Assembly: GCA_964629165.1 (NCBI GenBank)
Contig: CAZVQJ010000007.1
Coordinates: 1-34,764, forward strand
Direction of reading: 5' to 3'
Source of the DNA: CAWVVV01 sp964629165
GTDB taxonomy: Bacteria > Verrucomicrobiota > Verrucomicrobiia > Opitutales > Oceanipulchritudinaceae
Length of the DNA: 34,764 nt
The translations under genes were made by a program, and so were the position numbers. Position 1 is the stretch's first letter, and the number at the start of each line of letters is the position of its first letter. The notes under the pieces were generated by a model that did no database searches, was not told the origin of the DNA, and worked only from the letters and a program-made list of their open reading frames with translations. This document shows positions 5,921 to 13,459 of this stretch, piece by piece.

Positions 5921-8242
5921 ATGGGCAGATGGCAGACACATTTCGAAGGGGCTACGATCTCGAAGAAGATCGTCTTCATCACTGCGTTCTCGAGCTTCGT
6001 CACACTCGCTCTGCTCAGCACTTTCAGTATTGCCCGTGAATCACGTGCCTACTCGGCCAGCCGGGTAGCCCAGTTGGCGACGATGGCAACGATCGTCGCC
6101 AGCAATGCGGAAGGCGCACTGCGCTTTGGGGATCCGGTGGCAGGCGCGGAGTATCTGGAATCACTCCGGCATGAAGCGGATGTGACACGCGCCGTTCTCT
6201 ACGATGCTGACGGGGCGGTTTTCGCAGAATTCGCCCGTGAACCCGGGCCTACCCCGGTCTTGCCGTCAGCAACCGGAGGATTCAACCGCGGCAAGTTGCT
6301 CTGTTATGCGCAGACGGTGGAGCTGGCGGGGGAGCCGCTCGGCACCATCCTCATCGAGTCGAGCAAGCGTCCGATGTGGAGGAATTTCTGGGAAAGTGTC
6401 GTTGTCGCGCTGTCGCTCTTCGCGGGTGGGATGGCGGTGTCGATCGTGCTCGCGATGCGTTTGAAACGGATGATTACGCGCCCCCTTGGAGAGCTTGCCG
6501 GACTGGCTCACCGGGTGTCACAGGAACGCAACTACAGGTTGCGCGCGAGGAAGCGTTACAGCGATGAGGTCGGCTCGCTCGTGGACAGCGTAAACTTCAT
6601 GCTCGCAAGTGTCCAGGAGCGGGACGAAGCCCTCGAGCGCAGTCACGAATACCTTGAATATCAGGTAGCCGAACGGACGGCCGACCTGCAGGTGGCGATG
6701 GAGGAGGCCCAGGCGGCGTCCCGGGCGAAGAGCCTGTTTCTGGCGAACATGAGCCATGAACTGCGGACCCCCATGAATGCGATCGTGGGCATGACGAGCT
6801 TGCTCCGCGACTCTGGGCTCGATGATGAACGTCGCGGTTTCATCGACATTATCCGCCAGAGTTCGGATACGCTCCTTGGGCTTATCAGCAACGTCCTGGA
6901 CTATTCGAAGATCGAGTCCGGGCGGATGGAACTGGAGGAGCGCTCCTTCGATCTCGTGGCCTGTGTGGAAGGCGCGATGGAGCTTGTGGCGGCCCAGAGT
7001 CGCTGCCGCTCGCTCCTCTTTGTGACGAGTATTGGATCCCGTCTGCCGCGGTCGATCAATGGCGATGTAACCCGTTTTCGGCAAATCGTCGTAAACCTCC
7101 TGAGCAACGCGGTGAAGTTCACTGAGCGCGGGCATGTGCACCTTTCCGTGGGCAGTGTGCGGGAGGACGATCAGGATTGGCTTGAAGTCACGATCGAGGA
7201 TACCGGAATCGGCATTCCAGCGGACCGTCAGCACCGGCTCTTTCAGTCGTTTACCCAGGTGGATTCCTCGACGACACGCAAATTCGGTGGAACCGGGCTC
7301 GGCCTGGCCATCAGTGATCGGCTCGCCCATGCGATGGGCGGGACGATCGATGTGAGCAGCGAGGTCGGTGAAGGCAGTACGTTCCGGCTGCGAATCCCGC
7401 TGCACGTGGCACCCGATACGCGGAAGCAGGAGGACCATCTTCGCTTTCTGGAGGCGGTGGCGGCCGAGGCGCCGGAGATCCGCCTGCATGCAATTCCCGA
7501 ACCTCTGATGAGCTCCCTTGGTCGACAGCTGAAATCCTGGGGCTGCCGGGTGCGAACGGTCGAGGGCGTCACGCCGGATCCCGGCGGTTTGAATATAGTC
7601 GCAGCGATTGCGGACAGTGAAGACGAAGCGCGGAAGCTGACACTGGCGAGGACCCATCGTTCCTCAGCCGGGAACACGGCCATCGTTTGCCGTGCGGCGC
7701 ACGTTCCGGTGCTGAAGAAAGTTCACGCGGGCCCGTTGTTGCCGATGCCCGTGCACTCGCGAAGCCTGCGCCTTCTCCTCAGACCTATTCTCAAGTCTGA
7801 AGACCGTGCCGTCGCCAAGAACAGCGAGGGGAGTGAGCTGGCTGTCCACCAGCATCTCCGGGTGCTGGTAGCCGAAGACAACCTTGTGAACCAGAAGGTC
7901 TTCTGCCTCATGATGAGTCGCCTGGGTATTCAGGTTGACGTAGCGGCGAATGGACTGGAGGCGCTCGAGGCGGTCCGTCGTAAGGCTTACGACATCATCT
8001 TCATGGATCTGCAAATGCCCGAAATGGATGGGATCGAAGCGGCCGAACGGATCCGCGAACTACTCGATATCGAGCAGCCATGGATCGTGGGGTTCACGGC
8101 CAACGTGGAGTCCGACGCAGCTCCGGCGATGCGGAAGGCGGGGATGAATAATTATTTACTGAAGCCGGTGCGCTTCGCAGACGTTCGCCGTATCCTCGAC
8201 CATTATGGGGATCAGCACCAGGTGGCCGAGTCGGCCGGTTGA
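5921..8242 (+). CDS. Hybrid histidine kinase with CHASE8-like sensor and receiver domain
   Basis: A 773-aa membrane sensor. Order: TM1 (about 17-37), a periplasmic region of about 115 residues with the A-x-x-x-A-S-N-A-E-G-A-L-R-F-G signature seen in YfiN-type (CHASE8-like) sensors, TM2 (about 158-178), HAMP (about 179-232), coiled coil, HisKA with H279 in N-M-S-H-E-L-R-T-P, HATPase with N-L-L-S-N-A at 392-397, D-T-G-I-G-I-P and F-G-G-T-G-L-G-L-A, a degenerate region (about 500-640) that may be a worn receiver, and a true receiver with phosphoacceptor D696 in D-I-I-F-M-D-L-Q-M-P. There is no HPt or output domain, so phosphate must go to separate partners. It follows the YfiR-like gene by 11 bp, and the pairing implies periplasmic control. 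The ATG at 5921 has no obvious Shine-Dalgarno. Confidence 0.93.
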   Translation: MGRWQTHFEGATISKKIVFITAFSSFVTLALLSTFSIARESRAYSASRVAQLATMATIVASNAEGALRFGDPVAGAEYLESLRHEADVTRAVLYDADGAVFAEFAREPGPTPVLPSATGGFNRGKLLCYAQTVELAGEPLGTILIESSKRPMWRNFWESVVVALSLFAGGMAVSIVLAMRLKRMITRPLGELAGLAHRVSQERNYRLRARKRYSDEVGSLVDSVNFMLASVQERDEALERSHEYLEYQVAERTADLQVAMEEAQAASRAKSLFLANMSHELRTPMNAIVGMTSLLRDSGLDDERRGFIDIIRQSSDTLLGLISNVLDYSKIESGRMELEERSFDLVACVEGAMELVAAQSRCRSLLFVTSIGSRLPRSINGDVTRFRQIVVNLLSNAVKFTERGHVHLSVGSVREDDQDWLEVTIEDTGIGIPADRQHRLFQSFTQVDSSTTRKFGGTGLGLAISDRLAHAMGGTIDVSSEVGEGSTFRLRIPLHVAPDTRKQEDHLRFLEAVAAEAPEIRLHAIPEPLMSSLGRQLKSWGCRVRTVEGVTPDPGGLNIVAAIADSEDEARKLTLARTHRSSAGNTAIVCRAAHVPVLKKVHAGPLLPMPVHSRSLRLLLRPILKSEDRAVAKNSEGSELAVHQHLRVLVAEDNLVNQKVFCLMMSRLGIQVDVAANGLEALEAVRRKAYDIIFMDLQMPEMDGIEAAERIRELLDIEQPWIVGFTANVESDAAPAMRKAGMNNYLLKPVRFADVRRILDHYGDQHQVAESAG

Positions 8243-8286
8243 TGTGGAGCGGAAGGTTGCCGCGGCGGAGAGTTGCCGCCCTGCGA

Positions 8287-9219
8287 TCAGACCTGTTCGG
8301 CGAGCCAGCGCTCCACTTCGATGGCGGCCTGACAACCCATTCCGGCAGCCGTAATCGCCTGGCGGTAAACGTGATCCGCACAGTCGCCCGCGACGTAAAC
8401 GCCGGGCACGCGGGTGCGGACCATGCTTCCGGGAGAAGGAATGAAGTATCCATTCTCATCGAGATCGAGGTCGCTCCTGAAGGGGGCCGTGTTCGGAATA
8501 TGTCCAATCGCGATAAAGAAGCCGCGGCAGGGGATTTCACCCACGTCGCCGGTTTCCAGGTGCTTCACGCGCACTGCCCGCGTGTTACCGTTTTCGTCCG
8601 CGAGGACCTCCTCGGGAACGGTGAACCAGCGCACATCGATTTTTTCGTTCTGCAGGACGCGGTCCGACATGATCTTGGAGGCGCGCAACGTGTCCCGCCG
8701 GTGGAGCAGGGTGACCCTGGATGCAAAGCGGGTGAGGAAAAGGGCTTCTTCGGCGGCACTGTCGCCCCCCCCGACGACGACGATTTCCTCTCCGCGGTAA
8801 AACGCCCCATCGCAGGTTGCACAGGTACTCACTCCCTTGCCGCCCCACATTTCCTTTTCCCCGGGAATACCGAGGGTGCGGGGACTGGCACCCGTCGCAA
8901 TGATGACCGCCCGCGCTTCGAAAACCTTGCCGTCCTCCCCGTAGAGCCGCTTCACCTCTCCGCCAAGTTCGGCTCGCGCAACCTGGGCATACGCATAGCG
9001 AGTGCCGAAACGAGTCGCCTGTTTGCGCAGGTTGTCCATCAGTTCGAAACCATCGATGCCGGAAGGAAACCCGGGGAAGTTCTCAACCTCGCTGGTCGTG
9101 GTGAGCTGACCTCCGGGCTGCCCGCCTTCGAGAACAAGCGGTTCCAGATTGGCGCGCGCGGTATAGATGGCGGCGGTGAGACCGGCGCAGCCCGTGCCGA
9201 GAATGATGACATTTTCCAT
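8287..9219 (-). CDS. trxB: Thioredoxin-disulfide reductase
   Basis: This FAD/NADPH enzyme reduces thioredoxin in the cytoplasm. From the ATG at 9219 it is 310 aa, normal for the low-molecular-weight bacterial type. The redox pair is C133-A-T-C136 in S-T-C-A-T-C-D-G-A. The NADPH site reads V-V-V-G-G-G-D-S-A-A-E-E, and the C-terminal FAD block is G-V-Y-V-A-G-D-C. The N-terminal FAD loop is I-L-G-T-G-C-A-G, with Cys where most TrxB proteins have Pro (G-S-G-P-A-G); glycine spacing is kept. A longer frame starts at 9273, but its extra 18 residues precede the conserved beta strand and are not needed. The gene converges on the hybrid kinase with a 44-bp gap and diverges from the TPR kinase. Confidence 0.95.
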   Translation of the reverse strand: MENVIILGTGCAGLTAAIYTARANLEPLVLEGGQPGGQLTTTSEVENFPGFPSGIDGFELMDNLRKQATRFGTRYAYAQVARAELGGEVKRLYGEDGKVFEARAVIIATGASPRTLGIPGEKEMWGGKGVSTCATCDGAFYRGEEIVVVGGGDSAAEEALFLTRFASRVTLLHRRDTLRASKIMSDRVLQNEKIDVRWFTVPEEVLADENGNTRAVRVKHLETGDVGEIPCRGFFIAIGHIPNTAPFRSDLDLDENGYFIPSPGSMVRTRVPGVYVAGDCADHVYRQAITAAGMGCQAAIEVERWLAEQV

Positions 9220-9517
9220 TGCGGGGGAGCTTGGGTCCCCGGCGATCGAGAATCGAGGCAAATCCCCTCGCATTCATCGGTCGCTGTGGCACCGTGCGGA
9301 CCCGAAAACAGATGAAAACCGTTGGGTCCCGATGTCGGGATAACGTAATTTCTGCCGGGAAAACACCTAGTCGAATCTAGGGATATTGCCCCTTGATGAT
9401 CAATTGCTTATGAAAATCGGCCGTTGTTGTCAAACGTTGTAAAGGGCATCGTCAAAGATCCACTTATCGGTTGATCGAGAAGCCAAACGGAGCTTGTTTG
9501 GAAGGCTTGTGTCGGAA
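9220..9517. promoter_or_regulatory. Divergent intergenic region, trxB / TPR kinase
   Basis: About 300 bp between two diverging starts. It becomes AT-rich after about 9340. An inverted repeat CCTAG-N6-CTAGG lies at 9367-9382, and there are repeated CGTTGT and GTCAAA words between 9422 and 9457. It must hold promoters for both genes; I could not fix their -10/-35 elements with confidence. Confidence 0.45.
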
Positions 9518-11548
9518 ATGCAGGTAGGTCCCCTGCATTCCACTCCTGTCACTGTCATGGAACGATTATCGAGGGTTGGGTTTGCGGTCGAACGCCGGAA
9601 CTCGGGCGCCTTTGTCCTGCTGGCCGAGTTGCTTCGGGGCGCGGACGACGCGTTGCGGCTGGACTGGCTTCCGACGCCGGGAGCAGGCCTCGGCGAGGGT
9701 GTTTCCGGGGCGCCTGAGTCAACGGCAGCGGAGGCCCGTGCTCATGAACGCTACCTGCAAGCGGTGCGTTTCGTGGGGCAAGGTCGCATGCGCGAGGTGG
9801 AGGAGACGCTTGCTCCGCTTCTTGAGGCGCCGGTGCAGGACCTGCCTCTGGGCTTGGAGGCACGCGTGATCAATCTGCGAGGCGTTGTGCAACGCCATTC
9901 CGGCGAGCTTCCCGGTGCTTATGACTCCTTCCGCCGGGCGGAGCGGTGCTTTTCCCGGCTGGGAGACACCCTGGGGGTGGGGAGGACCCTGATCAACCAG
10001 GCTGACATCCATGGCGACCTTGGCGACTACGCCTCCGCAGCGGTATTGCATGAGCATGCGCTCGAATACCTATCCGCGAGCACGCATCCGGAATTGTACG
10101 CACGGGTCCTTCTGAGTATCGCTTACGACCGGGGTGCACTTGAGGATTTCGACGGCGCCCTGGAATTCACGGAACGGGCGGCGTCGATGCTGGAGGGCAG
10201 GGAGGTCAGCGCCCGTTTTGTGGCGGTGAAGGGAATTATCATCGGGAGCATACACCTCGACCGCGGCCGATGTGACGATTCGTTTCAGTCCTTCACGCAG
10301 GCGATTCCGGCGGCGAGGGCCAGCGGTGACCGGTTGGCGCTCGGGCACGCCCTCGTGGGGTTGGGAAGAACGCACATGCTGGAGGCGATGCACGCAAAGG
10401 CGTCTGCCTGTTTCATGGAAGCCGAGGCCGTCTTCGAAGATGCGGGCAGCGTTTCGGCGCAGCTCAATCTGCTCTTGGTGCGCGCGGAATCTCTCCTTGC
10501 GGAGCGCCGATCAGAAGAGGCGCGGACGATGCTGGCGAATGCTCTCGAGCGGGCGTCCCGTTTGGGAAATACGGAATTTGGCTGCCGTGCACACGGTTTG
10601 ATGAGCCAGGTGGCGGAGGCTGCGGATGATCTGAAAGGCGCTCTCGGGCATCATCGCGAGTCCTTTGCCCTGCATGTGCGAGGCTGTGTCGATCGTGCCC
10701 TGTGCCAGATGAACGTGCTGCGGTTGCGGCTGGAGTCGTTGGAGGAACGTCAGGCGCACGCCGTAGCGAAAATTCAATATGAGCAGTTGGAGCGGCAGAA
10801 TACGGCGCTCGCCGTCTCGAACACGGACCTTGAACAGCTTGTGGAAGAACGCCGCCGTCTGCTGGCTCTGGTGGCGCATGATCTGCGAAGTCCCCTCTCC
10901 ACCGTCATCACGACGGCCGACCTGGCGAGGACGGACCGAAACCTCAGCGGCCCAGAGTTGAAAGGGCTCCTCCAGGGGCTGGGAGAGACCGCCTCCCATG
11001 CGCTTTCTCTGCTTGACCGGCTCCTCTCGATTGAGCGGATGGAAACCGGTGGGGTGGAGTCGGAACCGGAATCCATCGTCGTCGATCGGCTTATTCGCAC
11101 GGTGGTCTCGGCACATTCTGCCGCCGCGCGGCAAAAGAAGATCGAGATTCATGCGAACATACGGCCGCCTGGCCTGCACCTTTACAGCGACCCGGAGCTG
11201 GTCCGGCAGGCCCTCGACAACCTGCTTTCGAATGCGATCAAGTATTCTCCGCACGGGCGGAAGGTATATGTCGACGCCAAGGCGACGAAGGGAAACAGGG
11301 TGGAATTCACGGTCGCAGACGAAGGGCCGGGAATATCCGCCGAGGACGGCCGCCGGCTGTTCACTAGATTTCACCGGACGGAGAACCTGCCGACGGGAGG
11401 CGAGCCGAGCACGGGCCTGGGACTCTACCTCGTCCGGGGATATGCCCGCATGCTCGGGGGCGATGTCACGTTTTCTCCGCGCTCTCCTCGCGGATCCATC
11501 TTCAGCCTGCAGATTCCCGCCGGCGAAGACGACCTCGGCACTGGGTAA
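9518..11548 (+). CDS. Cytoplasmic TPR-sensor histidine kinase
   Basis: A soluble 676-aa kinase with no membrane segment. About residues 70-400 form tandem helical repeats of TPR style (for example A-x-x-x-H-E-H-A-L-E-Y-L and G-A-L-E-F-T-E-R-A-A), then a coiled coil (about 402-448), HisKA with the phosphoacceptor at about H454 in L-V-A-H-D-L-R-S-P, and HATPase with N-L-L-S-N-A-I-K-Y, D-E-G-P-G-I and T-G-L-G-L-Y-L. The layout resembles TPR kinases that sense through protein contact. No response regulator gene is adjacent, so it is an orphan. The frame opens at a TTG (9494); I chose the ATG at 9518, and an ATG at 9557 is also possible. Its divergence from trxB might hint at redox-linked control, which is speculation. 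Confidence 0.9.
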   Translation: MQVGPLHSTPVTVMERLSRVGFAVERRNSGAFVLLAELLRGADDALRLDWLPTPGAGLGEGVSGAPESTAAEARAHERYLQAVRFVGQGRMREVEETLAPLLEAPVQDLPLGLEARVINLRGVVQRHSGELPGAYDSFRRAERCFSRLGDTLGVGRTLINQADIHGDLGDYASAAVLHEHALEYLSASTHPELYARVLLSIAYDRGALEDFDGALEFTERAASMLEGREVSARFVAVKGIIIGSIHLDRGRCDDSFQSFTQAIPAARASGDRLALGHALVGLGRTHMLEAMHAKASACFMEAEAVFEDAGSVSAQLNLLLVRAESLLAERRSEEARTMLANALERASRLGNTEFGCRAHGLMSQVAEAADDLKGALGHHRESFALHVRGCVDRALCQMNVLRLRLESLEERQAHAVAKIQYEQLERQNTALAVSNTDLEQLVEERRRLLALVAHDLRSPLSTVITTADLARTDRNLSGPELKGLLQGLGETASHALSLLDRLLSIERMETGGVESEPESIVVDRLIRTVVSAHSAAARQKKIEIHANIRPPGLHLYSDPELVRQALDNLLSNAIKYSPHGRKVYVDAKATKGNRVEFTVADEGPGISAEDGRRLFTRFHRTENLPTGGEPSTGLGLYLVRGYARMLGGDVTFSPRSPRGSIFSLQIPAGEDDLGTG

Positions 11549-11616
11549 AGGGCGGGTCTTGCGCCGCCTGTTTTCTCATGCTTGCGTCTGATCGGAGTTG
11601 GGTTCCGGATGGTTGC

Positions 11617-12420
11617 ATGCTGATCGATACCCATTGCCATCTCGAAAGGTTCGTTCGTGACGGCACCCTTGATGCGATCCTCGCACGTTCGTCGGCAGCG
11701 GGAGTGGAGCGGGTCATCACCGTCGGCACGCGTCTTGGAGACTGGCCGCTCTATCACAAGCTGGCGGCATCCCACCCGGGTCGGATCGACTTCACGGTGG
11801 GGCTGCATCCGGTGGCTGTCGAAGACGACTGGGAGGACGCCCTGAAGGCGCTGCCGACGTATTTTGCGACGGATCCCCAGCCGGTTGCTCTGGGCGAAAT
11901 CGGACTCGATTATTTTCACTTGCCGAAGTTTCCAGACGAGGCGGCGGAGGTGAGAGTGCGGCAGCTGCGAGCCTTTCAGGCGCAACTGGGGCTCGCCTAC
12001 CAGCTCGACTGCCCGGTGGTGATTCATTCGCGCAATGCGTTTGACGACTGTGTCGCGGCCATCGATGCCAGTGGGGTGGATTGGAAGAAAGTGGTCTTTC
12101 ACTGTTTTTCGGAGGATGCCTCAGCAGTCCGGCGCTTGAACGAACGGGGTGGCCGGGCTTCTTTCACCGGTATCGTGACCTACGCGAACACATCCGCCGA
12201 TCCGGTGCGGGCCTCGGTGGCTGCCCAAGGGATCGAAAACGTGATGGTGGAAACAGATTGCCCTTACCTGACCCCGGAACCTCATCGGGGACAGCCGAAC
12301 GAACCCGCCTTCGTCGTTCATACGGCGGCGGCTTGTGCGCGAGCACTGGGGGTGCCGGTGGAAGAATTCTCTGCCCGCAGCACGGCGAATGCCCTCCAAT
12401 TCTTCGGTTTGCATGCCTGA
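11617..12420 (+). CDS. TatD-family metal-dependent hydrolase
   Basis: A 267-aa TIM-barrel metallohydrolase of the TatD/YcfH group; known members act as DNases or D-aminoacyl-tRNA-related hydrolases, so the substrate here is open. The metal ligands are visible: D-T-H-C-H (residues 4-8), the glutamate in A-L-G-E-I-G-L-D-Y, the histidine in V-V-I-H-S-R, the histidine in F-H-C-F-S, and the aspartate in V-E-T-D-C-P-Y-L-T-P. I start at ATG 11617 because M-L-I-D-T-H-C-H is the family's normal N-terminus; the longer frame from 11578 adds 13 unrelated residues. Its last eight bases overlap the start of the next gene, so the two are translationally coupled. Confidence 0.93.
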   Translation: MLIDTHCHLERFVRDGTLDAILARSSAAGVERVITVGTRLGDWPLYHKLAASHPGRIDFTVGLHPVAVEDDWEDALKALPTYFATDPQPVALGEIGLDYFHLPKFPDEAAEVRVRQLRAFQAQLGLAYQLDCPVVIHSRNAFDDCVAAIDASGVDWKKVVFHCFSEDASAVRRLNERGGRASFTGIVTYANTSADPVRASVAAQGIENVMVETDCPYLTPEPHRGQPNEPAFVVHTAAACARALGVPVEEFSARSTANALQFFGLHA

Positions 12421-13438
12421 GGATCCGTCGAGAGCGGTGTTTGTTCCGGCATGGTGGGCGGGGCTCGTCCTCATCGGCTCGGCCATTGCGGCTTTTGCTT
12501 CGCTCGCTGCGTTTCCTGCGGTGGAGTGGACCGATCACCCGGTCTGGGTCGTTATCGTGGGTGGCGTGGCGCTGGGTCTCACATGGCTCGTGACGCAAGG
12601 GTTGTGGTCATTTTCCGACCAGTCCCACACGATCTTTCAGCTCGTTTTCCTTGGCATATGGGGGTCCCTTCTTGTGACGGGGCTGATTGTCGCGCGGGAG
12701 ATTCAACTGGATCACGATCGCGCAATGGTCGAAGAGATCAACGAAGCCCGTCTCGCCATGCGGCGTCGGGCGATCGAACAGGCAAAGGAGACGCTCGCGG
12801 ACGCAGAGAATCGGCGACGCCGGGTGGAAGAAGATCGCTTCGCCCGCTATGAAGGGCGGGTCGAGGCGGAGACGCTGGACCGCATGCGTGCGGCTGATGC
12901 GGAAATCTTGGCCTCCCTCGAAGAAGCGGCGGACCGTTATCGGAAGGTCCTTGCGGAGAACCCGACACAGGGTCCGGAGTCGTGGTTGCGCTTTGCTACA
13001 CTGGAGGAAGTCGAGGAGGAGCGTGCACGGACGCGGCGGGTATATGAAGCCGCCCGGGCGTACAACGACTTCCTGGAGGGACTTTCCGCCCGCTATGAGG
13101 CGAAGCTGGCCGAGCTGGATTTGGCCCCTCCGGCAGACCGCTATGCGATTGCGGAGATGGAACGGGTGGTGCAGGGATGGGAGCGAAGTGGTGCCCGAGA
13201 GATCCGCCAGCTGGATGTGGCGATCTCTACGATCGCGATCCAGGCGCTCGATCTGTTGATCGACCGTTGGGGAGAGTGGCGGTTCGATCGGGCAAACTCG
13301 CGCGTCGTCTTCGATGATGGCGGCCTCGAACTGGCGTTTGTTCGACGGCTCCGGGAAGCCGGGCAGCTTGTGAGCGAACAGGACCGGTTGCGTCGCCGCC
13401 TGGAGCGGATGAGAGAAGACAGAAATCCCGCGGAATGA
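12413..13438 (+). CDS. Unknown membrane protein with long coiled coil
   Basis: I do not recognise a family. From the ATG at 12413, which overlaps the tatD-like stop by 8 bp, the product is 341 aa. Three hydrophobic segments fill roughly residues 11-35, 42-62 and 74-94. The remainder, to the end, is highly charged and heptad-like (for example E-E-I-N-E-A-R-L-A-M-R-R-R-A-I-E-Q-A-K-E) and continues as a long coiled coil with few breaks, one of them around a N-P-T-Q-G-P segment. It is probably an inner-membrane scaffold with a cytoplasmic rod. The frame opens earlier at 12335, but those residues overlap tatD and look spurious. Overlap with the tatD-like gene suggests joint expression, not a shared function. 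Confidence 0.75.
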   Translation: MPEDPSRAVFVPAWWAGLVLIGSAIAAFASLAAFPAVEWTDHPVWVVIVGGVALGLTWLVTQGLWSFSDQSHTIFQLVFLGIWGSLLVTGLIVAREIQLDHDRAMVEEINEARLAMRRRAIEQAKETLADAENRRRRVEEDRFARYEGRVEAETLDRMRAADAEILASLEEAADRYRKVLAENPTQGPESWLRFATLEEVEEERARTRRVYEAARAYNDFLEGLSARYEAKLAELDLAPPADRYAIAEMERVVQGWERSGAREIRQLDVAISTIAIQALDLLIDRWGEWRFDRANSRVVFDDGGLELAFVRRLREAGQLVSEQDRLRRRLERMREDRNPAE

Positions 13439-13459
13439 CGCTGTGTGACCTTGCGATCG

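Noticed and set aside
6518..7657. 379-aa minus-strand open frame
   Set aside because: Antisense to the hybrid kinase, which has all kinase motifs in frame.
8239..9315. 358-aa plus-strand open frame
   Set aside because: Antisense to trxB; no recognisable domain, and trxB motifs are complete.
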